A stretch of 64,000 nucleotides of DNA. Origin: Sporodiniella umbellata (Eukaryota; Mucoromycota; Mucoromycetes; Mucorales; Rhizopodaceae). Position numbers and translations under genes: made by a program. Every line of letters begins with the position of its first letter. The stretch's first letter is position 1. The stretch is from positions 301,192 to 365,191 of the forward strand of contig JAIXMR010000011.1 of NCBI GenBank assembly GCA_025677835.1, written 5' to 3'. The notes below the pieces were generated by a model that worked only from the letters and a program-made list of their open reading frames with translations, searched no databases and was not told the DNA's origin. Below, piece by piece: positions 1-10,622 of this stretch.

Positions 1-3000
1 AAAAAGGAGTTTTTTTTTAAAAAAAAAAAAAAAGAAAAAAAAAAATGGCCTTTCCCTGAAGATAGACCACGTACAGAAATTAAGATATGCCAAGGCTCTT
101 ATACTTTCTTGATGAAGCGAAACTTAAAGTCAAGTCTCGGTTAAATGCAGCACATTGACACTAAAACAAGGTAATCTGAGCAGCTCTTAAACTGAGAAGG
201 AATTAAAAAAAAATTCCTAGAAAAAGCACGATATCTGTATCCAACACCGAGTGCTTTTTTATTGCAGTTTCGATTCATACAACCTCGAGTGTTTTTATAT
301 TCCCTGTTGATATAGATCTATATTTTCTCTTAAATGACTAGCTAAAATCGGTTGTTTTGGCTTTGAAACATCAGTTTGCATGTTCCTACCATGTGGTTTT
401 AACTTTAGTTTTAGTTTTAAATGCCCTGGTTTATACTTTAGGGCGACAAGGTCTTTTTTTCTTCTGAGAAAAGGAAGTAAAAACAAAAAAAATCAAAGCT
501 CTTTGGTTTCAAAACCACAAGAGATTCATAATATTGAGTCATACCTATTTTACAAAATCATGGATAAAGCACTTTCATGTTAAAGACTAGTCCTCTTTTT
601 CTAATCTTTATCAAGCTCACAATATTGATTTCCGGCAAGTAGGGGCTGTGTATCTTTTTTTATCTACAAAAATCTATTTCAAATTTGCTTCTTTGTATAT
701 CATATAGTTTACGAAGCCAAGGAAACATGAACGCACTTGTTTCTCTTTTTTCATTTTAGTGCTTCTGGTTTAATTTTTTTTATCCAAGGGCTTGACAGTA
801 CTTTATGCATCTCACGAAATCTGATTACAAAGAATATTTTTTTATTCTCTTAAAATTGTTTATACCCAACAATAAAAACATACATACCCCATCAAACAGA
901 TGCTCAGCTTGCAGTACATTCGTTGAAGGAACTACAACGTTTCCTCTTACTCTACATAGAAACACTGTTGGATAAGTATATTAAGATAAATTAAGGGGAA
1001 AACACAGGGTCCTTTATATCCACATGTAAATTCAATTAGAAATGGTTAGCAAAAAAAAAACTAATTGTCTTGGTCAACCTCTCCCTTTATACTACCTTCT
1101 GTAAGACTATGTAAAACTCAAAATAAATCAAAAAGTTAGCAAAACGGCTCTTAATCTCACTTCGCTCTTTTTATGTTAATTATTCAATTTTCAATATATA
1201 TACAGTTGAGTAGAGGATGTGTTTCTAAACTTTACAAAAAAAAAAAAAAAATAGGATATGCAAAAAAACTAGATAAAAAAAACCAAGCTACAGTCACATA
1301 AAAACTATTCTGTAATAAAGGTATCATTGTTCTTGATATTTTTTCTACAAACCGATTATCGATAAATAATTATCACCTGGTAATGGCTTATTTATGCTAT
1401 AGACTCATCCAAACGTTAATTTATACCTTAGGCAGTTCTACAAAGTTTTTGTGTTTTATTTTACACTGTCATTTCTAATTCAATACAACAAACACGATTG
1501 AAAAAATGGAGAAAAAGAAATGGTTGCTTCTTAAAATGATGAGCCGTATAAAGTGTGTGTTGCTCCCTCTTTAAGATTTTAAGTACTGTATCAACAAAAT
1601 TCTTGGATAAAAATTGAAAGGCTGTATAGCGATTACGAAACTGGCTGTGCTTTGTAAGTTAGTTAGCTATAAGAAAACGCGAAGATCGCTCTATTTTTTT
1701 CTTCGTTTAAATGGTATGACAGCCAATAGGAAATTAGCTTTAGGCTCTTTCAATATGAATCGAGTTATGTACATACAGGTATTTTTTGTACTTTCAAAAA
1801 CGAAGCTTCTTTTCTTAATTATCATAGGTCGTCCTTAAGATACTATTCGCCAATACACTGATGACCAGTCCAATATAGTTGGTTTATTGTCAAAAAAAAA
1901 AAATTTAATACCAGAGGTCATGAGACAGGAATGTTTACGACTTTATATCACATCTATCGCTACCATCGAAAAAAAAAAAAGTTACTGTTTTAAAGGCAAA
2001 GTGCGCGAATTTTTTTTTTTTTTTTTGCCTCTAAAAGATTTCAGGATAAAAGAATATGTAGCAGCACACCTTCAAGAAAAGCAACCGATGTGCAGCGTAT
2101 TATTCAGATTGATAGCTTTACTAACAATACTAAAGTAACTTTCAGTATAAAAATATGCATGTTTTCAATTCCGCAAAAGAGCTTTGGTGGTTAGCGTTAT
2201 TGTTTTTTTTAAGACAACAATAAAAAAAATTACTATCGAAAAAAATCTCTTAAACAGTCTATAAGAATAAGTTTCCATGAATTTATTCTAAAAGGCAACT
2301 TTTGTTTTTAAAAAAAAAGAGCATGTCACAGTTACGTTTGTTTGTGAAAACACAAAATGATTCCCCCAAACCCGTAGTTTTAGCTATAGCCCTATACCAC
2401 TATGAAAAAACCATTTCCGGCAAAAGAAGTATACAGCAAAATCGAGACCTAGGTATTTTACGCTAAAAAGCAAGACGCCAAAAGAAGAAAAAGAATAAAA
2501 CAGTAAGTCGTTTCTACAGGTTTTTTAATGCTTCCTGTAAACTACAAATGGTCTCACAGATTATAAAGTTTATTTCATATGACCTTATTTCGTTTGTTTT
2601 GCAATAAGCTACAACCAGACAAAAAAAAGTGTCTGAAAATGTGTACATGTATAGGTAAAATATACAAATAAAAAGTGCAGTAAGAACATTAAATTTTTTA
2701 TTAACACAAGCTTATTATTATTGGCTGTATAAAAATCCAGATACACGCCGTTTTTTATTTATTTTGTCGAAAAGAGCAGAGAGAAAGGTCCGAAAAGTAT
2801 AGAAAGTTATGTTTCTGAGACTAAAAAAAAAAGTAGCTATTAAAGGTATATACGAAGCGTGACAGTATTTACGTCTACAGGCATTAGGCTGCTCAATGTT
2901 TTTAAACAATCAGATCCTACCAATCATAAACAATAACGGTATAACCGATTTCTTTAAAATAAAATACGATTTTATGATGCGAGCAACTGACAGAAATCTA

Positions 3001-3123
3001 AAAGAAACAAACTTCCATTAGTTTACACACTCATGCTTTTTTTTTTTAAAAAAGTATAAATTTCTTAAGAAATGGACGTTTCTTTTACTGTTCTTCTCCA
3101 AAAAAAGCCAAAAAAAAAAAAAA
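1..3123. other. AT-rich non-coding stretch, no gene seen
   Basis: No frame here has protein-like composition or splice-linked continuation; the short open frames are interrupted by A/T tracts. The sequence holds many poly(A)/poly(T) runs, including a T-run followed directly by A-runs at the very start (about 9-45). The last ~70 bases carry the likely promoter of the MFS gene that follows. Confidence 0.6.
3055..3061 (+). promoter_or_regulatory. TATA-like box of the first MFS gene
   Basis: A TATAAAT motif lies about 65 nt before the ATG at 3124. Position and sequence fit a core promoter element, but in DNA this AT-rich it could be chance. Confidence 0.35.
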
Positions 3124-5116
3124 ATGTCTTTTTCCCAAAGGAATCAAGACATGGACATGGGATCTATTGTTGACTCGCGAGACAGCACACCTACTTTAGC
3201 TACCGATAAAAAAGATATAGGATATAGTGGAGATTTTACTACTAAAAAGGAACGTTTGGATTTTTTCATGTTGATGGCGGGCGTTATATTAGCTATGTTT
3301 ATGGTATCGCTCAATACTACAGTAGTTGCGCCCGCCTTGGGTATCATTGCTACAGACCTGAATGCTGAAGAAAATCAAACGTGGATTGCCACCTCTTACT
3401 TAGTTGCAGTTAATGCCTTTCAACCGCTGTCGGGAAAAGTAAGCGATATACAATCTGTTGATACTAAAAATCTACAGCCTCATTATTCTTATTTTTAACC
3501 TTTTTTTTTTTTTTTTACTAGTTTTCTGATATATTTGGAAGGTATTTTATTAACTCTATAGTCTTTGAACATATTTAGCTTATTGTCAACTTTTTTTTCT
3601 TAGAAAATTCATTTTTTTGACCTCAATTGCTCTTTTTTTCATTGGCTCCTTATTAAACGCTCTTTCTATAAACATTGGTATGTTGATCGCAGGCCGCACG
3701 ATACAGGGACTTGGTGGCGGGGGTATTTTGGCCATCTCTTTTGTGATCGTGACAGATAAATCCCCACTTAGATTTCGAGCTAGAATTCAGTCCCTTTTGT
3801 CTATAACATATGGCGTTGCTAGTGTTGTTGGCCCCCTGATAGGTAATTTACAAAAAGAGGAAAAAAACTGCTAATGAGTGAATACAAAGGTGGCGTTTTT
3901 GTTGATAATGTTTCCTGGCATTGGGATTTTTGGATCAATATCATTTTTGGTGTCATATCGTTTGCTCTTGTTTTAGTCTTTTTCCGCGATTCTAAAAATG
4001 ACTCAAAGTTATCTTTTTCCAAAAAGATAAAAAAAGTTGATTGGTTAGGATCTCTTTTTTCTACAAGCTCTGTAGTATGTTTACTCTTGGCCCTTGCATG
4101 GGGAAGCAATTATGGGTAGTTTGTCAACCTGAACGTTTGTTTTATTTTATGCCTTTTCTAACTTTTTCTTTTTAGGTGGGATAATGCACACTCAATTGGT
4201 ACTTTTGTTGTTTCGGGGGTTTCTTTAATTATGTTAGTGTATGTAGAAGGGTGGGTTGCTAAAGATCCTGTAAGTGATCTTCATTATAATTTTGAACATT
4301 CTCACTAAAAGCGAAACACGATATTATTGTTAGATATTACCTCGCAGTGTCTTGTTAAACATCAATTGTGCCATGGCTTACTTATATACATTGTTTTTGG
4401 GCCTCTGTTTTGCCTGTGCATTATACTTTGGTCCAATTTATTTTCAAGGTGTTTTTGCAGCCAACAGCACACAATCCGGTATTCGGCTGGTGCCTTATAT
4501 GATTTGTTTGATCGCAAGTGCAGGAGGTAGCGGAATTTTAATTCGAAGGTTTCCTTATCTCAATTATTATATTGCTGTGGGTGCCGCCAGTAATGTTATA
4601 TGTTTTGGTTTGTATCATCTTATTACCGAAAACAGTAGTTGGGGTCAACAGGCTGGTTTTCTTACTTTTGGAGGATTTGCCTTTGGCCTTTCAGCCCAAA
4701 ATCTTATCTTGATGGCACAATCTACCGTGGATCATAAAGATCTAGCGGTGGCCACAACCTGTGCTCAGTTTTTTTTGACACTCTCTTGTTCCGTTGGTGT
4801 ATCAGTCTATCAAACGCTGGTGACTACTTTTGCAAAAGCACAATATACTGCTCTGCCTCCCCAAATCATTCTTCAAGCATCAAAGTATGGGGCACTTAAA
4901 AACTATTTATTCATTAAGAACTTGCCCATCGAAATTCAAAAGCCGGTAGTTCATGCTTTTGCTTCTGCTATGCGAAATCTATTCATTGTCCCTGCCGTTG
5001 CTTCAGGTATCAGTCTTATCGTAGCCCTATGTTTCCGAAATGTTCCTTATGAAGTATCTAAGGCGAACTTGGCTGCTAAAGACGAGGAAAGTGTGGCGGG
5101 CCCTGAAAAAGCTTAA
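3124..5116 (+). CDS. MFS drug:H+ antiporter, DHA2 (14-TM) type
   Basis: Probable proton-driven exporter of the plasma or vacuolar membrane. Six exons join in frame to 558 residues: 3124-3438, 3522-3541, 3604-3842, 3890-4115, 4176-4269 and 4334-5116. The N-terminal tail is polar (about 45 residues), then TM1 carries the NTTVVAPALG-type segment typical of DHA2 carriers. MFS motif A reads GKFSDIFGRK and is assembled across three exons; its centre comes from a 20-nt exon. Motif C is GPLIGG, joined across the 3842/3890 junction. Further hydrophobic segments follow to the C-terminus, whose tail is polar (KDEE). The total of 1677 nt divides by three and every junction is GT-AG, which supports the model. 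The substrate cannot be told from sequence. The gene stands alone, with about 1.4 kb of non-coding DNA after it. Confidence 0.85.
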
Positions 5117-6533
5117 AATATCTCTTGTCGATACAATCACACTTTTAGCTCTTTTTTTTTTTTTTTTTCGAAACAGCACCTCTATATAACTATACATGAC
5201 TAACTATTATTGTTCTATAATTATTCCCATTTCTCATGTTTTTTTTTCCTCTTAATTGACTTTATCTTTTATTTTTAATCACTTTAACCAAAAAAATATA
5301 CATTTATATCAACCCTAATTGTGTTTTATTACTTTTTTTTTGTTTTACTGTATATAATCGTTGTTGTATTTCCAAATGCTTTTTTTTTGTAGTTAAAAAA
5401 TCTGTATAGCGTCAACATAAATCTGTTTGTTCTTATATCTTCAGAAGACATTGTAAGTAAGCTTTGTAGGATAGGTTTCTGAAAAAGGGTGTTTTATTCA
5501 TGACCCAATTTATCTTGAGAAAACTGAATAAAAAGCAAGCTTTTTAAATAACATGTTGTCTATATAATTCAGTACTATAGTAACAAAAAAGCTGCCTTAT
5601 AAACTTAAAAAGCTACTTTCAAAAATGACGGGTTAAAAAGCTAAATAAACTCTAAGAAAAAATCCAATGTCTAGTGCTTTGTCTCTGTATGTTTGTATTA
5701 TAGTATGTTGGCGACATATATTGTTTGGTGTTGACAATACTTGACATCTTACTTTTTTTTTGTGGCAGCACTTTGTCTGATTTAATTTGAAGTGTATCCA
5801 AGACAATTGTCACCATTTTTAAGGCACCCATTCAAATAATCATATTATTAATTTGATTTGCCATAGGTAATACTGAAGCAAGCTTTTTTTTTTGTTAAAA
5901 CTAAGCCAAATTTTTATTTCGTTTTATTATTGTCTACGCATCCTCAGTATCACAAACAGTCAAAGATAAAATATTTGACTTTTTTTTTTATATGTGATAA
6001 GTTCTTGGTATTTGAAAGCAGTTTTGGATGTAGCGATTTTCTCTCTTTTTAAGCAGTTTCTGAGATGCTTTTTAGTAGTGTTCCGCTTTTTAATTTACTG
6101 TTGTCTGTTTTATTTCATAGTAAAAAGAGTATTATCAGTGCCGCTTTCTGAATAGTGATCCGGAGCATTGTCGTAGAACATAAACAAACCAGAAAAAATT
6201 TGCTAAAAAATGCTACAGGATGGTAACCAATTTTCTTAGTTTGGCCAAATAAATACACGTTGAACATTAATATTCATAGTGTATGCTTCAAAATATCAGA
6301 TATTACCTTAGTTCTTAGCAATGTGTGTAACATTTTTCTTTCTCTTTTTTTTTTGATCTCTTGTGCCTGAGGATGTCATCATTTCATCGCCTTATTCAAG
6401 TTTGAAATAGGATCGGGTAACTAAGATACCCCTAGATAATATATATATATATATAAATGTATACACTTTCTTTTAAGAGCTCGTTTATTTTCTCTATTTT
6501 ATTTTAAGCAAAGAAAATATTTTTTTTTCCCCA
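5117..6533. other. Non-coding stretch between MFS and trehalose-phosphatase genes
   Basis: No supported gene. AT-rich with T tracts throughout. Near its end an (AT)n run at about 6440-6452 leads into a TATAAA box, followed by pyrimidine-rich sequence before the next ATG. Confidence 0.6.
6452..6457 (+). promoter_or_regulatory. TATA box of the trehalose-phosphatase gene
   Basis: TATAAA at the end of an alternating AT run, about 77 nt before the ATG at 6534. The spacing fits a fungal core promoter. Confidence 0.4.
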
Positions 6534-7469
6534 ATGACTAAACTTTTGGATCCAGTCTTTGTAACGAATGCTTACAAAGAAGCTCGTAAGCGATTGTTCT
6601 TATTTGATTACGACGTAGGTTTTTATTTTTTTAAAAACACTCTTTCTTGATTTGCAAATGTGCAAGAAAAAAAAAAGATAAGCTAATACTTGTACCGAAG
6701 GGCACTTTGACTCCTATTGTCAACAATCCAGCCGATGCTCAACCCACACCTAATCTTTTACAATCGCTTCAACTGCTGTGTAAGGATCCTGCTAATGTTG
6801 TCTGGGTCATCTCGGGTCGCGATCAAGTATTCTTGGACACAAGTCTCGGCTCAAAAGTTCCTCGCTTAGGACTCAGCGCAGAACATGGTTCTTTTATGAA
6901 GAAATCTCATCAATGGAAAGATATGTTGGAAAACGCAGACATGTCATGGAAAAACCAGTCTTTGATTTTGTTTGAAAAATACACAGCATCTAATCCAGGC
7001 ACCGTTGTTGAGCACAAAAAATCATCCATCACCTGGCATTACCGTAATGCTCTGGACATAGATCAAGCGTAAGAAATCCAAGCTGAGACTATCAAACAAA
7101 CATCTAATCTCTATTTGTAATAGTATCGAGCAATCGGAGCTATGTACTGAGGAACTTAAAAAGATCAGCGGTATCGATATCTTGGTGGGGAAAATGAATG
7201 TAGAAGTCAGGTCAATCCTGGTGAACAAAGGGCATGTGGTGAATAAAATCAAGGAAAAGGATAATTACGACTTCATTATGTGCGCTGGCGATGATAGAAC
7301 AGACGAAGATATGTTTAGTGCTTTGAAAAATGTATCTGGAGCGTTTTGTATATCTGTCGGTTCAACCATCAAAGATACAGGTGCAAACTACAATGTGGAC
7401 ACTAGCGAAGATATTGTGGACATGGTCGAAAAGTTAGTATCTTTAACAACAAACAGTAGTACACTATAA
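6534..7469 (+). CDS. Trehalose-6-phosphate phosphatase (HAD family)
   Basis: Removes phosphate from trehalose-6-phosphate, the last step of trehalose synthesis, in the cytosol. Three exons (6534-6614, 6701-7068, 7124-7469) give 264 residues. HAD motif I is DYDGTLTP (residues 25-32), assembled across the first intron, with Asp25 as the expected nucleophile and Asp27 as the general acid/base. Next come ISGRDQ (motif II region), LSAEHG, and the Mg-binding motif GDDRTDED (about 205-212), all standard for trehalose-phosphatases. The protein is a stand-alone phosphatase domain: it lacks the synthase-like domain that precedes it in yeast Tps2. The ATG at 6534 is the first in frame after the TATA box and starts just before the domain. 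Its stop is 70 nt from the stop of the opposing gene, so the 3' UTRs probably overlap. Confidence 0.88.
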
Positions 7470-7539
7470 GCGTAGACTTTGTTTATTTAAAATATGCTGA
7501 AAAGAGATAAAAATAAAGAAAATGAAAGAAAAACCCAAG

Positions 7540-10296
7540 TTACTCTTCAAAGAAAGAGCAATTTCCTAAAGCAGCTGCACTTTCATCTGTATCTTTCACA
7601 CATCGGAAACCGATGGTTGCAGATCGATCAATAGATTCCGCCATTAAAATATATTTGCCATGTTCGTCATTGCGATATGCTTGAGGGAAATAGTTTTCTT
7701 CTTTGGGAGTATAGTAAGATCCGCCACGAATAATAGCGGCGCGAGTATGTTGATCTTGGTAAACGTCAGTCCATTGCCAGACGTTACCTACAAGGTCGTA
7801 CACACCATAGGATGAGCGGCCTAGGGGATAGGCGTTGACATCGGCAGGGGGATGATCAGGGTAAAGCCTTTCACGACCTTCATAAGTTTCAGGCACTTTA
7901 CTGGAATCCCATTTGTTGCCCCAAGGGTAGGTTCTATATTCAGTACCACATTGTGCAACGTATTGCCATTCCCATTCATGTGGAAGACTAAAGATTCATA
8001 GATAAGTCATTGTTTTGAGAATAACACTTTTAATTTTTTTTTTTTTTACCGTTTTCCTGCCCATTTGGCGTAGGCTCTTGCGTCTTCAACAGAAACGTGA
8101 ACTACAGGCTTGTTTGCGCGTGAAGAAGGATAACAGTTACCAATCCAATGTTTTAAGAAGCCAGCTGGGTTTTTGGGAGTGTAGTTTGTTTCATCCAAGA
8201 ACTTTTTGAATTGGCTTTCTGTTACCGGATGAATATCCATATAGAAAGGCTTGATCTTGACTTGGTAAGGCGCATGTACACGAGATGGTTGGTGTTCCCA
8301 TGGGTATTTGATATCCATGGCAGGGTATTCACAGCTCTTGTTTTCTGAGGGTGGCATTCCCTTGACAGAGAAAACATAGCTATCATCGCCATCAATACGT
8401 ACCATACCGCATACTTCTCCAGAAGAGTGTTTGCTTACAGCAACTTGATCCAATTCCTGCCAAAGAACTGTACTGTATATAGGAATGCTCATCAAGGGGG
8501 TTTCGCTACGTTTTTTCATTGTGCGAAGTAGGTTATCAAAACCAGAAGGTAACTCAGAAACATCTGATGTGGCAAAAATACATCCATAACCATAGGGCTC
8601 GATCTCAAAGCTCAAAGTAGCTAAGCCATCCACAATATTTGTAGGAACAATTTCAACACCATGCCATACATCATAGAATTGAATTCCAATACGATAGTTG
8701 ACAGTCATCTGGTGGCCTGAGACAGGGGTAGGGCCTCGGTTTACAAAGGTCCAAACAATCTGGTCAGAGACACTACGGCTTGGAAACTTGCTTGAGAAGA
8801 CGGTTTCCCAACAAACACATGGGCAATGGGCCTCCCATTCAGGCGATGTAAAAAATTCAGGGCCAAAGCATCGGAGGATACTAGAAGTACGACGTAAAGC
8901 TTCAGAGTCTCGAGGAGACAATTGGTTCCATGTACCGAAAATGTTTTCCCAGACTTCAATACCAATACCTATATAGAGTGAAAGGGTCAGTTTTTCAAAG
9001 AGCGAGCTTGAGGCTGTCTTTATAATCCATTACCATTAAAGAAAGCGTGTTGAATGACAGATGTCTTGTTTCTAGACCACTTGTCAGTAGAGTGACTCAT
9101 ATGCCTGGGTTCGATCAGTTTTCTTGATGAAACAGTTGGCACACGTCTGTTACATAGAATAAATTGAGTTAAGTAAAGATATCCCCCTCCCTTTTTTTTT
9201 TCTTTCTCTCTTTACACATTGGTTTCGTATTTGACTAACAGAAAAGAGAAACCAAGTTAGCTACAGCCTTTTTGAGCTGGTATAAAAAACTTACCCATAT
9301 CCATAGTATTCCATTCCAAAACCTAAGAGATAACCGCTTTAGTACAAGGTATAGAACTGTAGGGTATACTTACTTGAACGCTGTCAGATTCATTGGTGTG
9401 CTTTGATTTGTGCTTGTCGTTCTCTTGAGCATGATAAACCAAAGGATATCCAATAGCAAGAGAGTTTTTCCAGAAATCGTGGGTGAGGAAAGCAAGGTCA
9501 CCTGCCATACCGTCTACATTGAATTCCTCTATAATACATAGTTTAGCGCGTTCTCTAGGTACACATAGATTGCATTAGTAAACTCACTAAATAATCTAGG
9601 AAGGATATAACTCCAATCAGCTTGTGGATCGCGCTAATAGTTTTTTTTTTAAAAAAAAAAGAAGTATAAGAATACGTTGGCTGTGTTTATGTCATATTTA
9701 CAGTTCCATTATCCCAACCCAGGGCCGGAAAAAGGACTTTAATGTTCTTGCTGTGAAACTCCTCAATTAAAGAGCGAATCCCAGCAGTTCCGCCAGGAAG
9801 ACATCTGAGATAGTCTTCTTCGTTACGACTGTCACATCCAAGGTTAGGGAATGACGGCCAAACCTAGTAATAGAAGTAAGTCTTTGTGTTTTTTTTTCTA
9901 TAAATAACGTCTTCTTAATTACAACAACAGAGTCAATGTCACCATATCGTTCCTCCACGTCTAGAGTTTTTGACTTTAGCTTAGAATAGTTACAAAGTAT
10001 TGCATCTTACCCTTCAAGAATTTCTTCACAGTATACTTGTTAGTAGCAGGGTCAAACAAGTAGAGGTCATGCAACATAACATTGTGTTGAACGTAACTCT
10101 TTTGGGCCCATTGGAGACAGCTCAAATCATGCCCAATAGATGATCCACCAAGCTCTTTTCTTTTGGCTTGTTGCTCAAGACGCCATTTACGGACTCTGGA
10201 GCTCCATTCAAGATGGTCACGAGGAGAAGCAGGGCCTTCAATCTGGTGTTTTTTGAACTTGAGTTCGTAGTCTTCTTGATAGGCTTTGACGAGCAT
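7540..10296 (-). CDS. FGE/SUMF1-like domain protein with N-terminal TIM-barrel-like region
   Basis: Nine exons give about 732 residues: 10011-10296, 9923-9960, 9702-9863, 9588-9633, 9374-9528 (plus a few bases, see findings), 9295-9322, 9034-9146, 8050-8968 and 7540-7987. The N-terminal two thirds reads like a glycosidase-like barrel, with segments such as RYGDIDSVVVWPSFPNLG, CLPGGTAGI and VLFPALGWDNGT, then EPRHM and AFFNGIG. The C-terminal part (about residue 520 on) is a formylglycine-generating-enzyme fold: MDIHPVTESQFKKFL, GKRLPHEWEWQYVA, YDLVGNVWQWTD, IIRGGSYY, IGFRCVKD. The paired cysteines that make FGE catalytic are not in the segment after IIRGGS, so sulfatase activation is unlikely; the true reaction is unknown. 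Several exons are very short (28, 38, 46 nt). The intron between 9374 and 9322 does not keep frame with plain GT-AG removal. Confidence 0.72.
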
Positions 10297-10622
10297 TGAT
10301 ATATGTGAAAGAAAAGTGAAAGATGGTTTGAAAAAAAAAAAGAAAGAAACTTGCTCTTTTTATAGCGATTTCTGCTTATAGGCGTTTGTAAACATATCTA
10401 AAAGGAGTTAATATACCTTGCTAAATATAGGCTCTCCCTTGTTTTTTTTTTTTTTTTCGCTGCATGGACCTATCAAGATATCTCTTAGTTTATACACGTT
10501 TTTTTACATTTTAATAGACTAATCCGGAGAGAAAGAAAGTTTGAAACTCAAATTGCAGTCGCACAAAGGTTTGTCTGTTATTTTTTTCATATTTTTTTTT
10601 CTGTTTTATTTTTCGCTAACCA
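10297..10622. promoter_or_regulatory. Divergent promoter region, FGE-like and INTS13-like genes
   Basis: 326 bases separate the two start codons, so both genes are probably driven from here. A TATAAAAA box on the minus strand at 10357-10364 is about 60 nt before the FGE-like ATG. Two homopolymer tracts (A run near 10331, T run near 10442) may keep the region nucleosome-poor. No clear TATA box is seen for the plus-strand gene. Confidence 0.45.
10357..10364 (-). promoter_or_regulatory. TATA box of the FGE-like gene
   Basis: TATAAAAA read on the minus strand, about 60 nt upstream of the ATG at 10296. Confidence 0.4.
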
